In this document: one piece after another, positions 1 to 6,185 of the stretch
Layout: each line of letters opens with the position of its first letter
How positions within the stretch are numbered: the stretch's first letter is position 1
Source: Candidatus Omnitrophota bacterium
Lineage (GTDB): Bacteria > Omnitrophota > Gorgyraeia > Gygaellales > JAHJCI01
Length of the DNA stretch: 10,082 bases
Direction of reading: 5' to 3'
Assembly: GCA_016783355.1 (NCBI GenBank)
Contig: JADHWR010000042.1
Coordinates: 1 to 10,082 of the forward strand
Notes under the pieces: generated by a model
Databases searched by the model: none
What the model was told of the DNA's origin: nothing
What the model saw: only the letters and a program-made list of their open reading frames with translations
Translations under genes and position numbers: made by a program

Positions 1-2326
1 GATTCCAATTAATGCCTGTATCCCAGAGTATCCGCCCGCCAACTCTCAATTCTAGTTCTGCCCGTTCTTCTACACCGGGATTTTCTTCCCAGATATTTTT
101 CATACGGGTTGAAGCAAACAATTCAAAGTCAGGATTGGGACGATAAGAAAGTTCAGTTGCAAATTCTAAGCTATCTTCTCCTCCTAAAAAACTATGGGGA
201 GAAGTGGCGTCTTCCTCGTCTCTATAACTGAGGCGCAGGCTTGTATAGAAAGGGGAAGTAAAAATTTGCGAAGAATAATCCAGGCCGGTCTCAAAAACCG
301 AGGGACGGCTTTCTTCATCAGAATATTTTTCCGTTAACCAATTTGTCTGCCGGGAGGCATAATAAGAGAGGTCACCCAAAAGTCGAAGGCTTAAGCCTGC
401 GGTTAGACTATTAACGCTGTAGTCCATAGCAGGGGTCTTGGGGTTTTCAGCGTCTTTATATCCGTAGGAAAGATGCGTGGTTAAATCTCTTAAATCCGGA
501 AACCTTTTTACAACTCCAACGCCTGCGCTATTTGCCTGGCGAGGAGAAAGCTTTCCTTCCTCATTCACATATTGATAATTTAATCTCACAGAAGTAGTGG
601 GGTTAATGGTTATATCCGAAGAGGTGTGCAGGTCTAAATTAAATTTATCCGGATTATCGGGATTAGGGAAAAGCCTGTCTCTATATACATCAAGACTTCC
701 TAAAAGATTAACCCAGTTAAAAGGCGTGTAATTGGCCTCGATAAATCCGCCTAATTCTCCTACCCGGGAAGGCCGCCCCATTATAGTAAGAAAATCCTCC
801 TCGATATTGCGAAATTCGGTTGATAACCTTAACTTGGGAAAAACAATGTGCGAATCTAAAATATAGGCAAGGTTATCGGAATCATAGCCAAACTCTCCGC
901 CTAAGGTTAGATTTTTCTTCATCCGATAATCCAGGCCTAATCCTAATACATTTTCTTTCAGATACTCTGCCCGTTCATCACCATAACCCCAGAAGGAAGA
1001 CAATCTAAAGTCTAAATCCTCAAAGGGGGAATAACGCAGTTCTCCTCCGGTAATAAAGGTATCTTTAACTTCGGCTAAACCCGGAGACAACTTTCCAAAT
1101 TTACCCTGACCCTCTCTTCCCCAAAAACCAGTGTAACTTAAGCGCCTATCCCAGGCCCTTTTATCAAATCTCACTCCTCTTAACGATTCACCAGGAAAGG
1201 CAAGCCCGGAAAAACTGGCTGTATAATCAAAAGCTCTGAGGTCAAAATCTGACACCTCCCCTATAGAGGCATCAGTAAGGCCCAAAGTGAGATAGGTCAA
1301 GTTAGTGTCCTCTCTTAATTTGCTTACCTTAGCCAGAGTATCAAAATCACCATAAGGCGTCTCACCGGTGAGGCCGAGCCACTGATCAAAGCTAAGGGTC
1401 TGCCTTTCTAAAGAGTGCAGCCTTTCACCTCGATGAAATGAATTTCGGTTAAAGGAATAGCGGAATTTAAATGGTTCGACTTGTTCGAGCTTCTTTCTAA
1501 AGACCTCTATAAGCTGCCGAATATACTTTGGAGGGATAACCTTGATATTTAATGTCCAGCGGCCATTTTGGTCCCAGATATGTAAATAGGTTGAACCAAT
1601 CAATTTAGCTGCTATTTTGATATGATTTAAATCTTCTCTTTCTACGCCAATATTCTCAGGAGAAGTAACTAACCAGCGAGAGATTTTGTCTCCTTCGATA
1701 ATAAAGGCCTTGTTGAGTTCCAACTCAAGCTTTGTAAACGGTTGGGTAGCCCGCAGCGCTTCATCAAGAAGTAGTTTCTCTTTAAGGACCTCTTCGGGGA
1801 TTATTTCTTCAAAGACCTCTTCTTCTACAACTACTTCTTTAACAGGAATACTAACTGGGGGAAGAATTACCTCGGGAACCTCTATTTCTTCAGGAACCAC
1901 AGGAGGGGTTAGTGGTGGAATTTCTTTAACCGGTGGGGGCAAGGTTGCCTTAATTATTCTTCGTTCTCGCACTACTCTCTTTGCTGGAACTATTCTCTTG
2001 GGTGGGACTTCTATCTTTTCTCTCTCCAGGGCCTCTTCCATCGCCTGCTCAATTGCCAGTTCTCGAGCAGAAATTGTCTTTTCTCTAATTAACTCAATGT
2101 ACATCTTGCAAACTTGGGCAGTCTTACCTTGAGGGCTAGCAAGTAGAGCTTTCTTAAATGAGTCAAGGGCGTTATCATAATCTCCTTTTTCATAATATTC
2201 AATTCCTCTTTCGCAAAGAAACTTGGGAATCTCCAGATATCCAGCAAAGGCGGGGATAGAAAAAAAAGTTATTAAAAGTATTGAGAAAGTGATTAAAGCA
2301 AAAAATTGGGGTACTTTTTTATCCAT
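1..2326 (-). CDS. Usher-like outer-membrane protein: signal peptide, TPR, pilus-formation N-domain, beta-barrel (3' end cut by window edge)
   Basis: I translated this frame by hand: it starts at an ATG (2326-2324) and stays open to base 2, giving 775 codons without a stop, so the C-terminus lies outside the window. Residues 1-28 are a signal peptide (cleavage after AFA). Residues 33-67 form one TPR-like helical pair (motif YYEKGDYDNALDSFKKAL). Residues 106-180 are a Pro/Glu/Val-rich linker, probably a periplasmic spacer. Residues 198-266 resemble the pilus-formation/secretin-associated N-terminal domain: hydrophobic strands, then IGSTYLHIWDQNGRW, matching the family pattern 'G.t.l.iwd..g'. 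From about 287 onward, alternating amphipathic strands with aromatic girdles and short polar turns look like a large outer-membrane barrel; SGLAFPGESLRGVRFD (372-387) is a notable motif. It is last in a subunit-chaperone run, 7 bp after the chaperone-like gene, where an usher would sit. Export of the neighbouring subunits is inferred. It is not recognisably a classical usher. Confidence 0.85.
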   Translation of the reverse strand, partial: MDKKVPQFFALITFSILLITFFSIPAFAGYLEIPKFLCERGIEYYEKGDYDNALDSFKKALLASPQGKTAQVCKMYIELIREKTISARELAIEQAMEEALEREKIEVPPKRIVPAKRVVRERRIIKATLPPPVKEIPPLTPPVVPEEIEVPEVILPPVSIPVKEVVVEEEVFEEIIPEEVLKEKLLLDEALRATQPFTKLELELNKAFIIEGDKISRWLVTSPENIGVEREDLNHIKIAAKLIGSTYLHIWDQNGRWTLNIKVIPPKYIRQLIEVFRKKLEQVEPFKFRYSFNRNSFHRGERLHSLERQTLSFDQWLGLTGETPYGDFDTLAKVSKLREDTNLTYLTLGLTDASIGEVSDFDLRAFDYTASFSGLAFPGESLRGVRFDKRAWDRRLSYTGFWGREGQGKFGKLSPGLAEVKDTFITGGELRYSPFEDLDFRLSSFWGYGDERAEYLKENVLGLGLDYRMKKNLTLGGEFGYDSDNLAYILDSHIVFPKLRLSTEFRNIEEDFLTIMGRPSRVGELGGFIEANYTPFNWVNLLGSLDVYRDRLFPNPDNPDKFNLDLHTSSDITINPTTSVRLNYQYVNEEGKLSPRQANSAGVGVVKRFPDLRDLTTHLSYGYKDAENPKTPAMDYSVNSLTAGLSLRLLGDLSYYASRQTNWLTEKYSDEESRPSVFETGLDYSSQIFTSPFYTSLRLSYRDEEDATSPHSFLGGEDSLEFATELSYRPNPDFELFASTRMKNIWEENPGVEERAELELRVGGRILWDTGINWN

Positions 2327-2333
2327 TATTATC

Positions 2334-3191
2334 TTAGGGGTTCCTCTGACCAGAGGTAAGGGAAGGGTAAGAGATTTTCCCTGAGGGCTTAATCTTCAAT
2401 TTGGTTTCTAATACCTTAGGTATTCCTCCTAAATCTATAGTAACAATTAAATCATATTCTCCGGAAGCAATTTGCGCAGCACTTTCTTCAGGAATATTCG
2501 ATGAGATTACTGCCTTATCTCCGGGGAGGGTATAGGCCTTACTAAATTCTCCTCTGGCAGCGATAATGCCTTCTTCATCCATAATATAAAATGTCCCTTC
2601 TGTAGTAATGTCAACATTGCCTGTATTCTCAAAATCCATCTTAATATCTATGCCTTTATTTCTCACAATAGAAAGATTGTTCAAGTTCGCCACTCTTTTA
2701 ATAGTTCCCTCAGGCTCAATACAAAATAAAGACCCCAGCCTTCCCAAAACTAAAACGCTCACCCCCTCTTCACCTCTGGCCTCACCCAAAGAGGTCTCAA
2801 AAAACATTACTGCGTAATGTCCACCTCCAGCATCAGCAGGGCAATTTACTGTATAATTGAGGGCCTGTTTTCCATAAGGGGGGATACTAAATTCTGCCGG
2901 AGCAAAGGTAATCCATTTAGCACAGGATAAAGGTGTGCTATCAGGAGGATAGAAGCCTTTTGAACCATCGGCTGTGGAATTATAAAGCCAGTCTTCCAGA
3001 TATACTCCTACAACCATCGTTTTTTCGGAAGGATTTTCAATATTGATTACCCCGCTTTTATTACCGCCGGGAGTAATGCTCAATCTTACCTTGGGCCGGT
3101 CAATGCGTACAGTAATCGCCCATGCCGGATTAGAATTTAAAATTAAAAATGTAAAACTAAAAATCAAGAAGAAATAAAATATTTTCTTCAT
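2334..3191 (-). CDS. Periplasmic chaperone-like protein with two Ig-type beta domains
   Basis: 285 aa with a clear signal peptide (residues 1-25, cleavage after AWA). Residues 27-162 form a beta-sandwich with the layout of PapD-type chaperone N-domains: strand 'VRLSITPGG', then 'GVINIENPSEK' (the G.i.v.N.s pattern), then 'ITFAPAEFSIPPYGKQALNYTV' spread over two strands, and a final GGGHYAVMFFE strand. Residues 165-268 are a second Ig-like domain ('DFENTGNVDITTEGTFYI', 'SGEYDLIVTIDLGG'). Mature cysteines are at 90, 117 and 157. The gene starts 3 bp after the stop of the upstream subunit gene with no obvious Shine-Dalgarno, so translational coupling is likely. Position between two subunit genes and an outer-membrane barrel gene suggests it delivers subunits to the channel by donor-strand-like pairing (inferred). 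The N-domain also resembles DUF916/DUF3324-type WxL-interacting proteins, an alternative I cannot exclude. Confidence 0.82.
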   Translation of the reverse strand: MKKIFYFFLIFSFTFLILNSNPAWAITVRIDRPKVRLSITPGGNKSGVINIENPSEKTMVVGVYLEDWLYNSTADGSKGFYPPDSTPLSCAKWITFAPAEFSIPPYGKQALNYTVNCPADAGGGHYAVMFFETSLGEARGEEGVSVLVLGRLGSLFCIEPEGTIKRVANLNNLSIVRNKGIDIKMDFENTGNVDITTEGTFYIMDEEGIIAARGEFSKAYTLPGDKAVISSNIPEESAAQIASGEYDLIVTIDLGGIPKVLETKLKIKPSGKISYPSLTSGQRNP

Positions 3192-3194
3192 TTT

Positions 3195-3875
3195 CTATAA
3201 TGTAGTTAGGGTAATCGTAATTGTTCCGGTATATTGACCTGGAGGTAGGTTCAAAGGAATTGGCTCGCCGGTAAAACCAGGCCACACACTACCGTCGGAT
3301 TTATAGCCATTAGTTATTGAATAGACGATCTGGATAATCCGCGCACTGCCATTAGGTTCACTGGTATATATCTTTTTATTCGCCTCTACTGCTGAACCTG
3401 CCTCATGCAAACTAGAAGCTGCTGGCTGTGGACCTTGTGCTTTTTTACCTCCCTCCCACTGCCATTCATCCTCCTGTGCATAAACTGGTGTGCAAAGATA
3501 GGCATTAGTAGGGATCTCTGCTGTGCCACTACTTAAGGCTGTGGCTGTCTGGGTAAGCTCATATTGTGGGCCACCCACTACTCCTACAAATACCATTACT
3601 GTAAACCATTTTTCTGAGAAAAGACAACCGCGACTCTGGGTATCTCCAGGAAAGCGGTCTGTTAATACATCGAAAGCCATGGAATCGGCTTCATTGCCAT
3701 CGGCAGGTGCTCCTTCAAAGATAACATAGGAAACTTCAACACTCTGCTCAATCTTTGCTTGCACACTAAGCGTGGCAGCGGTTGTTGTCTCAGAAAAGGC
3801 CATCTTTTGGCAAATAAAAGAACTCACCATTCCCATCATTAAAATTATCAAAAACTTTTTGCTGACCATTTTCAC
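3195..3875 (-). CDS. Secreted pilin-like subunit, paralogue 2 (EDEWQW family)
   Basis: 226 aa. The start used is GTG at 3875, four bases after a GGGAG ribosome site; an in-frame ATG two codons later (3869) is nearly as plausible. Signal peptide residues 1-28 (AFS then ET). The mature protein is beta-rich with one N-terminal strand (TTAATLSVQAKIEQ) followed by an Ig-like body. Cys84 (in GCLFS) and Cys128 could form a disulphide. Landmarks shared with the next upstream gene are GCL[FY]S..W[FY], P.Y..EDEWQW.GG..PQGP (EDEWQW at 135-140), RII..[VF]YS and GQY.GT[IV]TI (213-220). The shorter signature Y.[LI]TQ ... [IV]YTS...G ... G.Y.G.I is also found three times in the protein encoded at 4642-6063. 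No named family is recognised. A structural subunit of a surface fibre or coat is inferred from the signal peptide, tandem paralogy and the adjacent chaperone-like and outer-membrane genes. Loosely comparable to spore-coat-U-type pilins, but without their sequence hallmarks. Confidence 0.85.
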   Translation of the reverse strand: MKMVSKKFLIILMMGMVSSFICQKMAFSETTTAATLSVQAKIEQSVEVSYVIFEGAPADGNEADSMAFDVLTDRFPGDTQSRGCLFSEKWFTVMVFVGVVGGPQYELTQTATALSSGTAEIPTNAYLCTPVYAQEDEWQWEGGKKAQGPQPAASSLHEAGSAVEANKKIYTSEPNGSARIIQIVYSITNGYKSDGSVWPGFTGEPIPLNLPPGQYTGTITITLTTL

Positions 3876-3890
3876 TTTTCTCCCTTTTTA

Positions 3891-4604
3891 TTATGGGCTA
3901 GTTAAGATTAGACTGATAGTTACTGTCCCCTGGTATTGGCCATGATGCTGGTCTTTAGAAACTGGCTCCCAACCTCCCGGCCGAGCTTGAATATCCACTG
4001 GGTCATCAGGATCAGGATATGGGGGCAGACTATAGAAAGCACGGATAATTCGGCCAGCTCCTCCTGAGGCACTGTTATAGACTTCATGCGTCCCTTCAGC
4101 CAAGGTCTGTGTCCCTACAGTCCCATTATTGGGGTCAGGCCCCTGAGGCGCCGAACCACCTATCCATTGCCATTCATCTTCTTCTTTATAGCTGGGAGTT
4201 AAGACAAATGACTTATCTAAGTTATATCCGAGAGCGTCACCTGTGCCACTTATGGAAGTAGCTACTGACTGGATTTTATACGCCCGGCCCGAGGTCTTAG
4301 CTGTTAAAAAGACAGCATACCAGGTCGGTGAATAGAGACACCCGGCATCATCTCCGGTGCTCAACTCATCGGTAAGATTTCCGCTGGAATCGCCAAAGGC
4401 CATGGTGCAGGGAAAAGATACCTCTGTTCCCTCTGTCCCCGGGTCTGCCTGGCCAGCTGCCATTTCCTTGACCCATCCTTTAAGCTCAAGCTGCTGGGGA
4501 ATATTGGCAGTTATAGGAAAGGTATAGGTATCATCTGCATAGCCACACGACATACCCAAAAAGGCCCACAGCAAAAGCAACCCGATTATTTTCGCAATCT
4601 TCAT
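3891..4604 (-). CDS. Secreted pilin-like subunit, paralogue 1 (EDEWQW family)
   Basis: 237 aa, ATG at 4604 preceded by a strong AGGAGGAG site eight bases upstream. Signal peptide residues 1-23 (cleavage after GYA); Cys20 precedes the cleavage point, and GMSC is a poor lipobox, so a soluble exported protein is preferred over a lipoprotein. The mature N-terminus is a single strand (TYTFPITANIPQQLEL) followed by a beta-sandwich. Cys66 and Cys89 could pair; only Cys89 is shared with the paralogue downstream. EDEWQW sits at 142-147 and is followed by the GG..PQGP loop. The C-terminal strand is GQYQGTVTISL (222-232). Two paralogues side by side, 15 bp apart, are typical of major/minor subunit pairs in fibre systems. 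The role is inferred from context; I do not recognise a named family. Confidence 0.85.
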   Translation of the reverse strand: MKIAKIIGLLLLWAFLGMSCGYADDTYTFPITANIPQQLELKGWVKEMAAGQADPGTEGTEVSFPCTMAFGDSSGNLTDELSTGDDAGCLYSPTWYAVFLTAKTSGRAYKIQSVATSISGTGDALGYNLDKSFVLTPSYKEEDEWQWIGGSAPQGPDPNNGTVGTQTLAEGTHEVYNSASGGAGRIIRAFYSLPPYPDPDDPVDIQARPGGWEPVSKDQHHGQYQGTVTISLILTSP

Positions 4605-4612
4605 CTTTTTTT

Positions 4613-4620
4613 CTCCTCCT
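4613..4620 (-). promoter_or_regulatory. Strong ribosome binding site of pilin-like paralogue 1
   Basis: AGGAGGAG eight bases before the ATG at 4604 is the strongest Shine-Dalgarno in the operon. The chaperone-like gene (start 3191) has no visible site and the outer-membrane gene (start 2326) only a distant weak one (AGAGGA, about 17 bases upstream). This fits higher expression of the structural subunit than of the assembly proteins, an inference from sequence strength only. Confidence 0.6.
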
Positions 4621-4641
4621 GCCGCCTTGCATTTATTTTTT

Positions 4642-6063
4642 TCACTGGATTTCTATCTGCGAAAGGGAATAATTTATTCCCGTAGTATAATCTCCGCCCC
4701 ACTGGTCACGGGGAGCGCTCAATTCATAGATAATCTTAAATCTATCTGATTCACCTTTTCTATTAGAAATAAATATAATTGTCTCGTCCGGCTCTACGGT
4801 GGACTTTGAGGGATATTTCAATGTTCCCTTTACTCTCAGTCCTTTCTCATCGTCAACCTCTTTGGTGCTGAATTTGAAATATCCTCTCGGAATGACTTTG
4901 CCATCCTTAGTTGTTAGCATTGAGGAAATATCCTGGGTTACCTGATAAGGTTGGGCCAGATTACTATTTATCTCAATCAAGACTTTAGTCTCTTGGACAC
5001 TTTCCTCTCTCACATTTTTGAATTCAATCACCCCTCCGCTCTCAGGCATAATCTTAAGTTCAAAGATAGGCTTAATATTTACATCCAACTGTAAGGTATC
5101 GATTAGCCCGCTTTTGGGACTGGGGTAAGCAGTGCTTTCTATATAATAGCTTATATTACCTCTATACCTTCCTGCCTTCAGGCTTTCTTTCACGTAATAG
5201 GTAATTTCTATCTCATCATCCAGTCCCCGGGGGTCTGAGGTATAAAGTAGAGTTTCGCCTGGTTTCAGTGCAGTTTCTCCTGCACAGGCTAATATGCCCG
5301 CCTTTCCACCTTTAAGCGAAAAGGTTACAGCATCTTTTAATTCTTCCGCCTCAAGGTTCATCAAGGGTTCAACCCTCTGCAGAATTTTATACCGACCTTG
5401 CCTACGCCCTTGAATAGAGATAGATACTTGCGCGGGTAGGCCTTCTGTTTCTGGGCTGACCAACTCAATGGTCTTACCGCCTGTAAGAGTAGTTACTTCA
5501 ATCTTGGAAGGGACTTCAATATCTACTTCTACATTAAGATTGACTGTGCGCGGTGCTTGAGTAGAATCTATGGGCTGAAGAGAAAAACTCAGGCGTCCTC
5601 GATACAAACCAGAAGTAGATATAAGAGAATGTTTCAGCCTGTAAACCACAGTAAAGGAATCACTGTTTCCGGCCACATCAGATGTATACAGGAAGGCGCG
5701 CGCAGAAGTTACTGCCCTTTCTGAATCTAAGCCTAATGTCCCCCTTGCATTTGAACCTCTGAGAGTATAAACAGTTAATGCTCCCTGGGCAAGCACAGTT
5801 CCTTCAGTATTGGTAAGAGGTGTTGATATACTCTGAATTACCTGATAGCGTTTTCCTATATCAGTATTTATGGTAATGGTTACTTCTTTTTCTACATCTA
5901 TTGGGCTGAGCTGGTCAACTTTTCCAAACCTGAGGTCAAAACCTCCGTCATAAGGAGTAACGCTGAGCGTAAATGCTGCCTCGGCCCTGGGAATATTTGT
6001 GATAATTAGACTTACCCCTATCAATAATATAGTTAAACATCTAACCGAGGATTTAAAAAACAT
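4642..6063 (-). CDS. Secreted three-module Ig-like protein, first gene of the operon
   Basis: The frame opens at an ATG at 6105 (487 aa), but I prefer the ATG at 6063 (residue 15): AGGAAGG lies just before it, whereas the upstream ATG has no ribosome site and lies only about 14 bases from the predicted transcription start. The shorter form begins with a normal signal peptide (MFFKSSVRCLTILLIG onward, cleavage after AEA). Counting from 6105, three homologous modules follow: 45-177, 187-323 and 338-487. Each opens with a strand pair ending in K.V.I.I, then Y[QK][VI].Q...L, then [LI][YF].S...G..D.[FI].[IV].Y, and closes with G.Y.G.[LI]..[FY]. The same signature, more diverged, occurs once in each of the two smaller secreted proteins downstream. 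Three fused modules suggest a tip, base or adaptor subunit for the proposed fibre (inferred). The only mature cysteine is Cys274. No named family recognised. Confidence 0.83.
   Translation of the reverse strand: MFFKSSVRCLTILLIGVSLIITNIPRAEAAFTLSVTPYDGGFDLRFGKVDQLSPIDVEKEVTITINTDIGKRYQVIQSISTPLTNTEGTVLAQGALTVYTLRGSNARGTLGLDSERAVTSARAFLYTSDVAGNSDSFTVVYRLKHSLISTSGLYRGRLSFSLQPIDSTQAPRTVNLNVEVDIEVPSKIEVTTLTGGKTIELVSPETEGLPAQVSISIQGRRQGRYKILQRVEPLMNLEAEELKDAVTFSLKGGKAGILACAGETALKPGETLLYTSDPRGLDDEIEITYYVKESLKAGRYRGNISYYIESTAYPSPKSGLIDTLQLDVNIKPIFELKIMPESGGVIEFKNVREESVQETKVLIEINSNLAQPYQVTQDISSMLTTKDGKVIPRGYFKFSTKEVDDEKGLRVKGTLKYPSKSTVEPDETIIFISNRKGESDRFKIIYELSAPRDQWGGDYTTGINYSLSQIEIQ
4645..5973 (-). 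repeat. Three tandem protein modules of about 135-150 aa inside the 4642-6063 gene
   Basis: The modules map to about 5973-5575, 5547-5137 and 5094-4645. They are aligned by shared landmarks rather than DNA identity: 'RYQVIQSIS', 'RYKILQRVE' and 'PYQVTQDIS' open the core; 'LYTSDVAGNSD', 'LYTSDPRGLDD' and 'IFISNRKGESD' form the middle turn; 'GLYRGRLSF', 'GRYRGNISY' and 'GDYTTGINY' form the last strand. Nucleotide identity is low, so the duplications are old. Confidence 0.75.
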
Positions 6064-6066
6064 TTG

Positions 6067-6073
6067 CCTTCCT
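6067..6073 (-). promoter_or_regulatory. Ribosome binding site deciding the start at 6063
   Basis: AGGAAGG followed by CAA and the ATG at 6063-6061. AGGA is six bases from the ATG, a workable spacing. No comparable sequence precedes the in-frame ATG at 6105, so this favours the shorter protein with a conventional signal peptide. Confidence 0.65.
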
Positions 6074-6107
6074 AAATACTTTTTTAATCTTTTTATAAAC
6101 CTCATCT

Positions 6108-6120
6108 TACTATAATAGTA
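6108..6120 (-). promoter_or_regulatory. Dyad at the predicted transcription start
   Basis: TACTAT-T-ATAGTA is a perfect dyad with one central base. It begins at about the predicted +1 position and ends just before the ATG at 6105. It could be an operator or a small hairpin at the 5' end of the mRNA. If the ATG at 6105 were used, this element would occupy the space where a ribosome site should be. Confidence 0.4.
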
Positions 6121-6125
6121 GGTTA

Positions 6126-6155
6126 ATTATAACATCCAAATTGTTTCATTGTCAA
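6126..6155 (-). promoter_or_regulatory. Sigma70-type promoter for the five-gene operon
   Basis: On the minus strand the -35 box TTGACA (6150-6155) and the -10 box TATAAT (6126-6131) are both perfect consensus, separated by 18 bp. The predicted transcription start is near 6119, giving a leader of about 56 bases to the ATG at 6063. The sequence upstream of the -35 is A/T-rich and could act as an UP element. The position in the gap between the mosaic gene and the three-module gene suggests the fibre-like operon has its own transcription start. Confidence 0.82.
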
Positions 6156-6158
6156 GCA

Positions 6159-6174
6159 AATTTTCCACAAAATT
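6159..6174 (-). promoter_or_regulatory. A/T-rich dyad next to the -35 box
   Basis: AATTTT-GTGG-AAAATT on the minus strand: six-base perfect arms around a four-base centre, ending three bases before the -35 box. It is too weak and lacks the G/C stem and T-run needed for a terminator of the upstream gene. An activator or repressor site, or an UP element, is possible; chance symmetry in A/T-rich DNA is also plausible. Confidence 0.35.
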
Positions 6175-6185
6175 CCTTACCGCCT

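Noticed and set aside
1686..2132. Plus-strand 148-codon frame rich in Ser, Thr and Gly
   Set aside because: It is the antisense shadow of the Pro/Glu/Val-rich linker and N-domain of the outer-membrane gene; no ribosome site or recognisable domain.
2608..3729. Short plus-strand frames at 2608-2817 and 3523-3729, and a similar one at 820-1008
   Set aside because: All lie antisense within well-supported minus-strand genes, with no domains or start signals.
4539..4550. Lipoprotein signal in pilin-like paralogue 1 (GMSC)
   Set aside because: The -3 residue is Gly rather than Leu and a good signal peptidase I site (GYA) follows three residues later.
6156..6185. Possible terminator after the mosaic gene
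   Set aside because: The only hairpin has a six-base A/T stem and no following T-run; read-through into the operon cannot be excluded.
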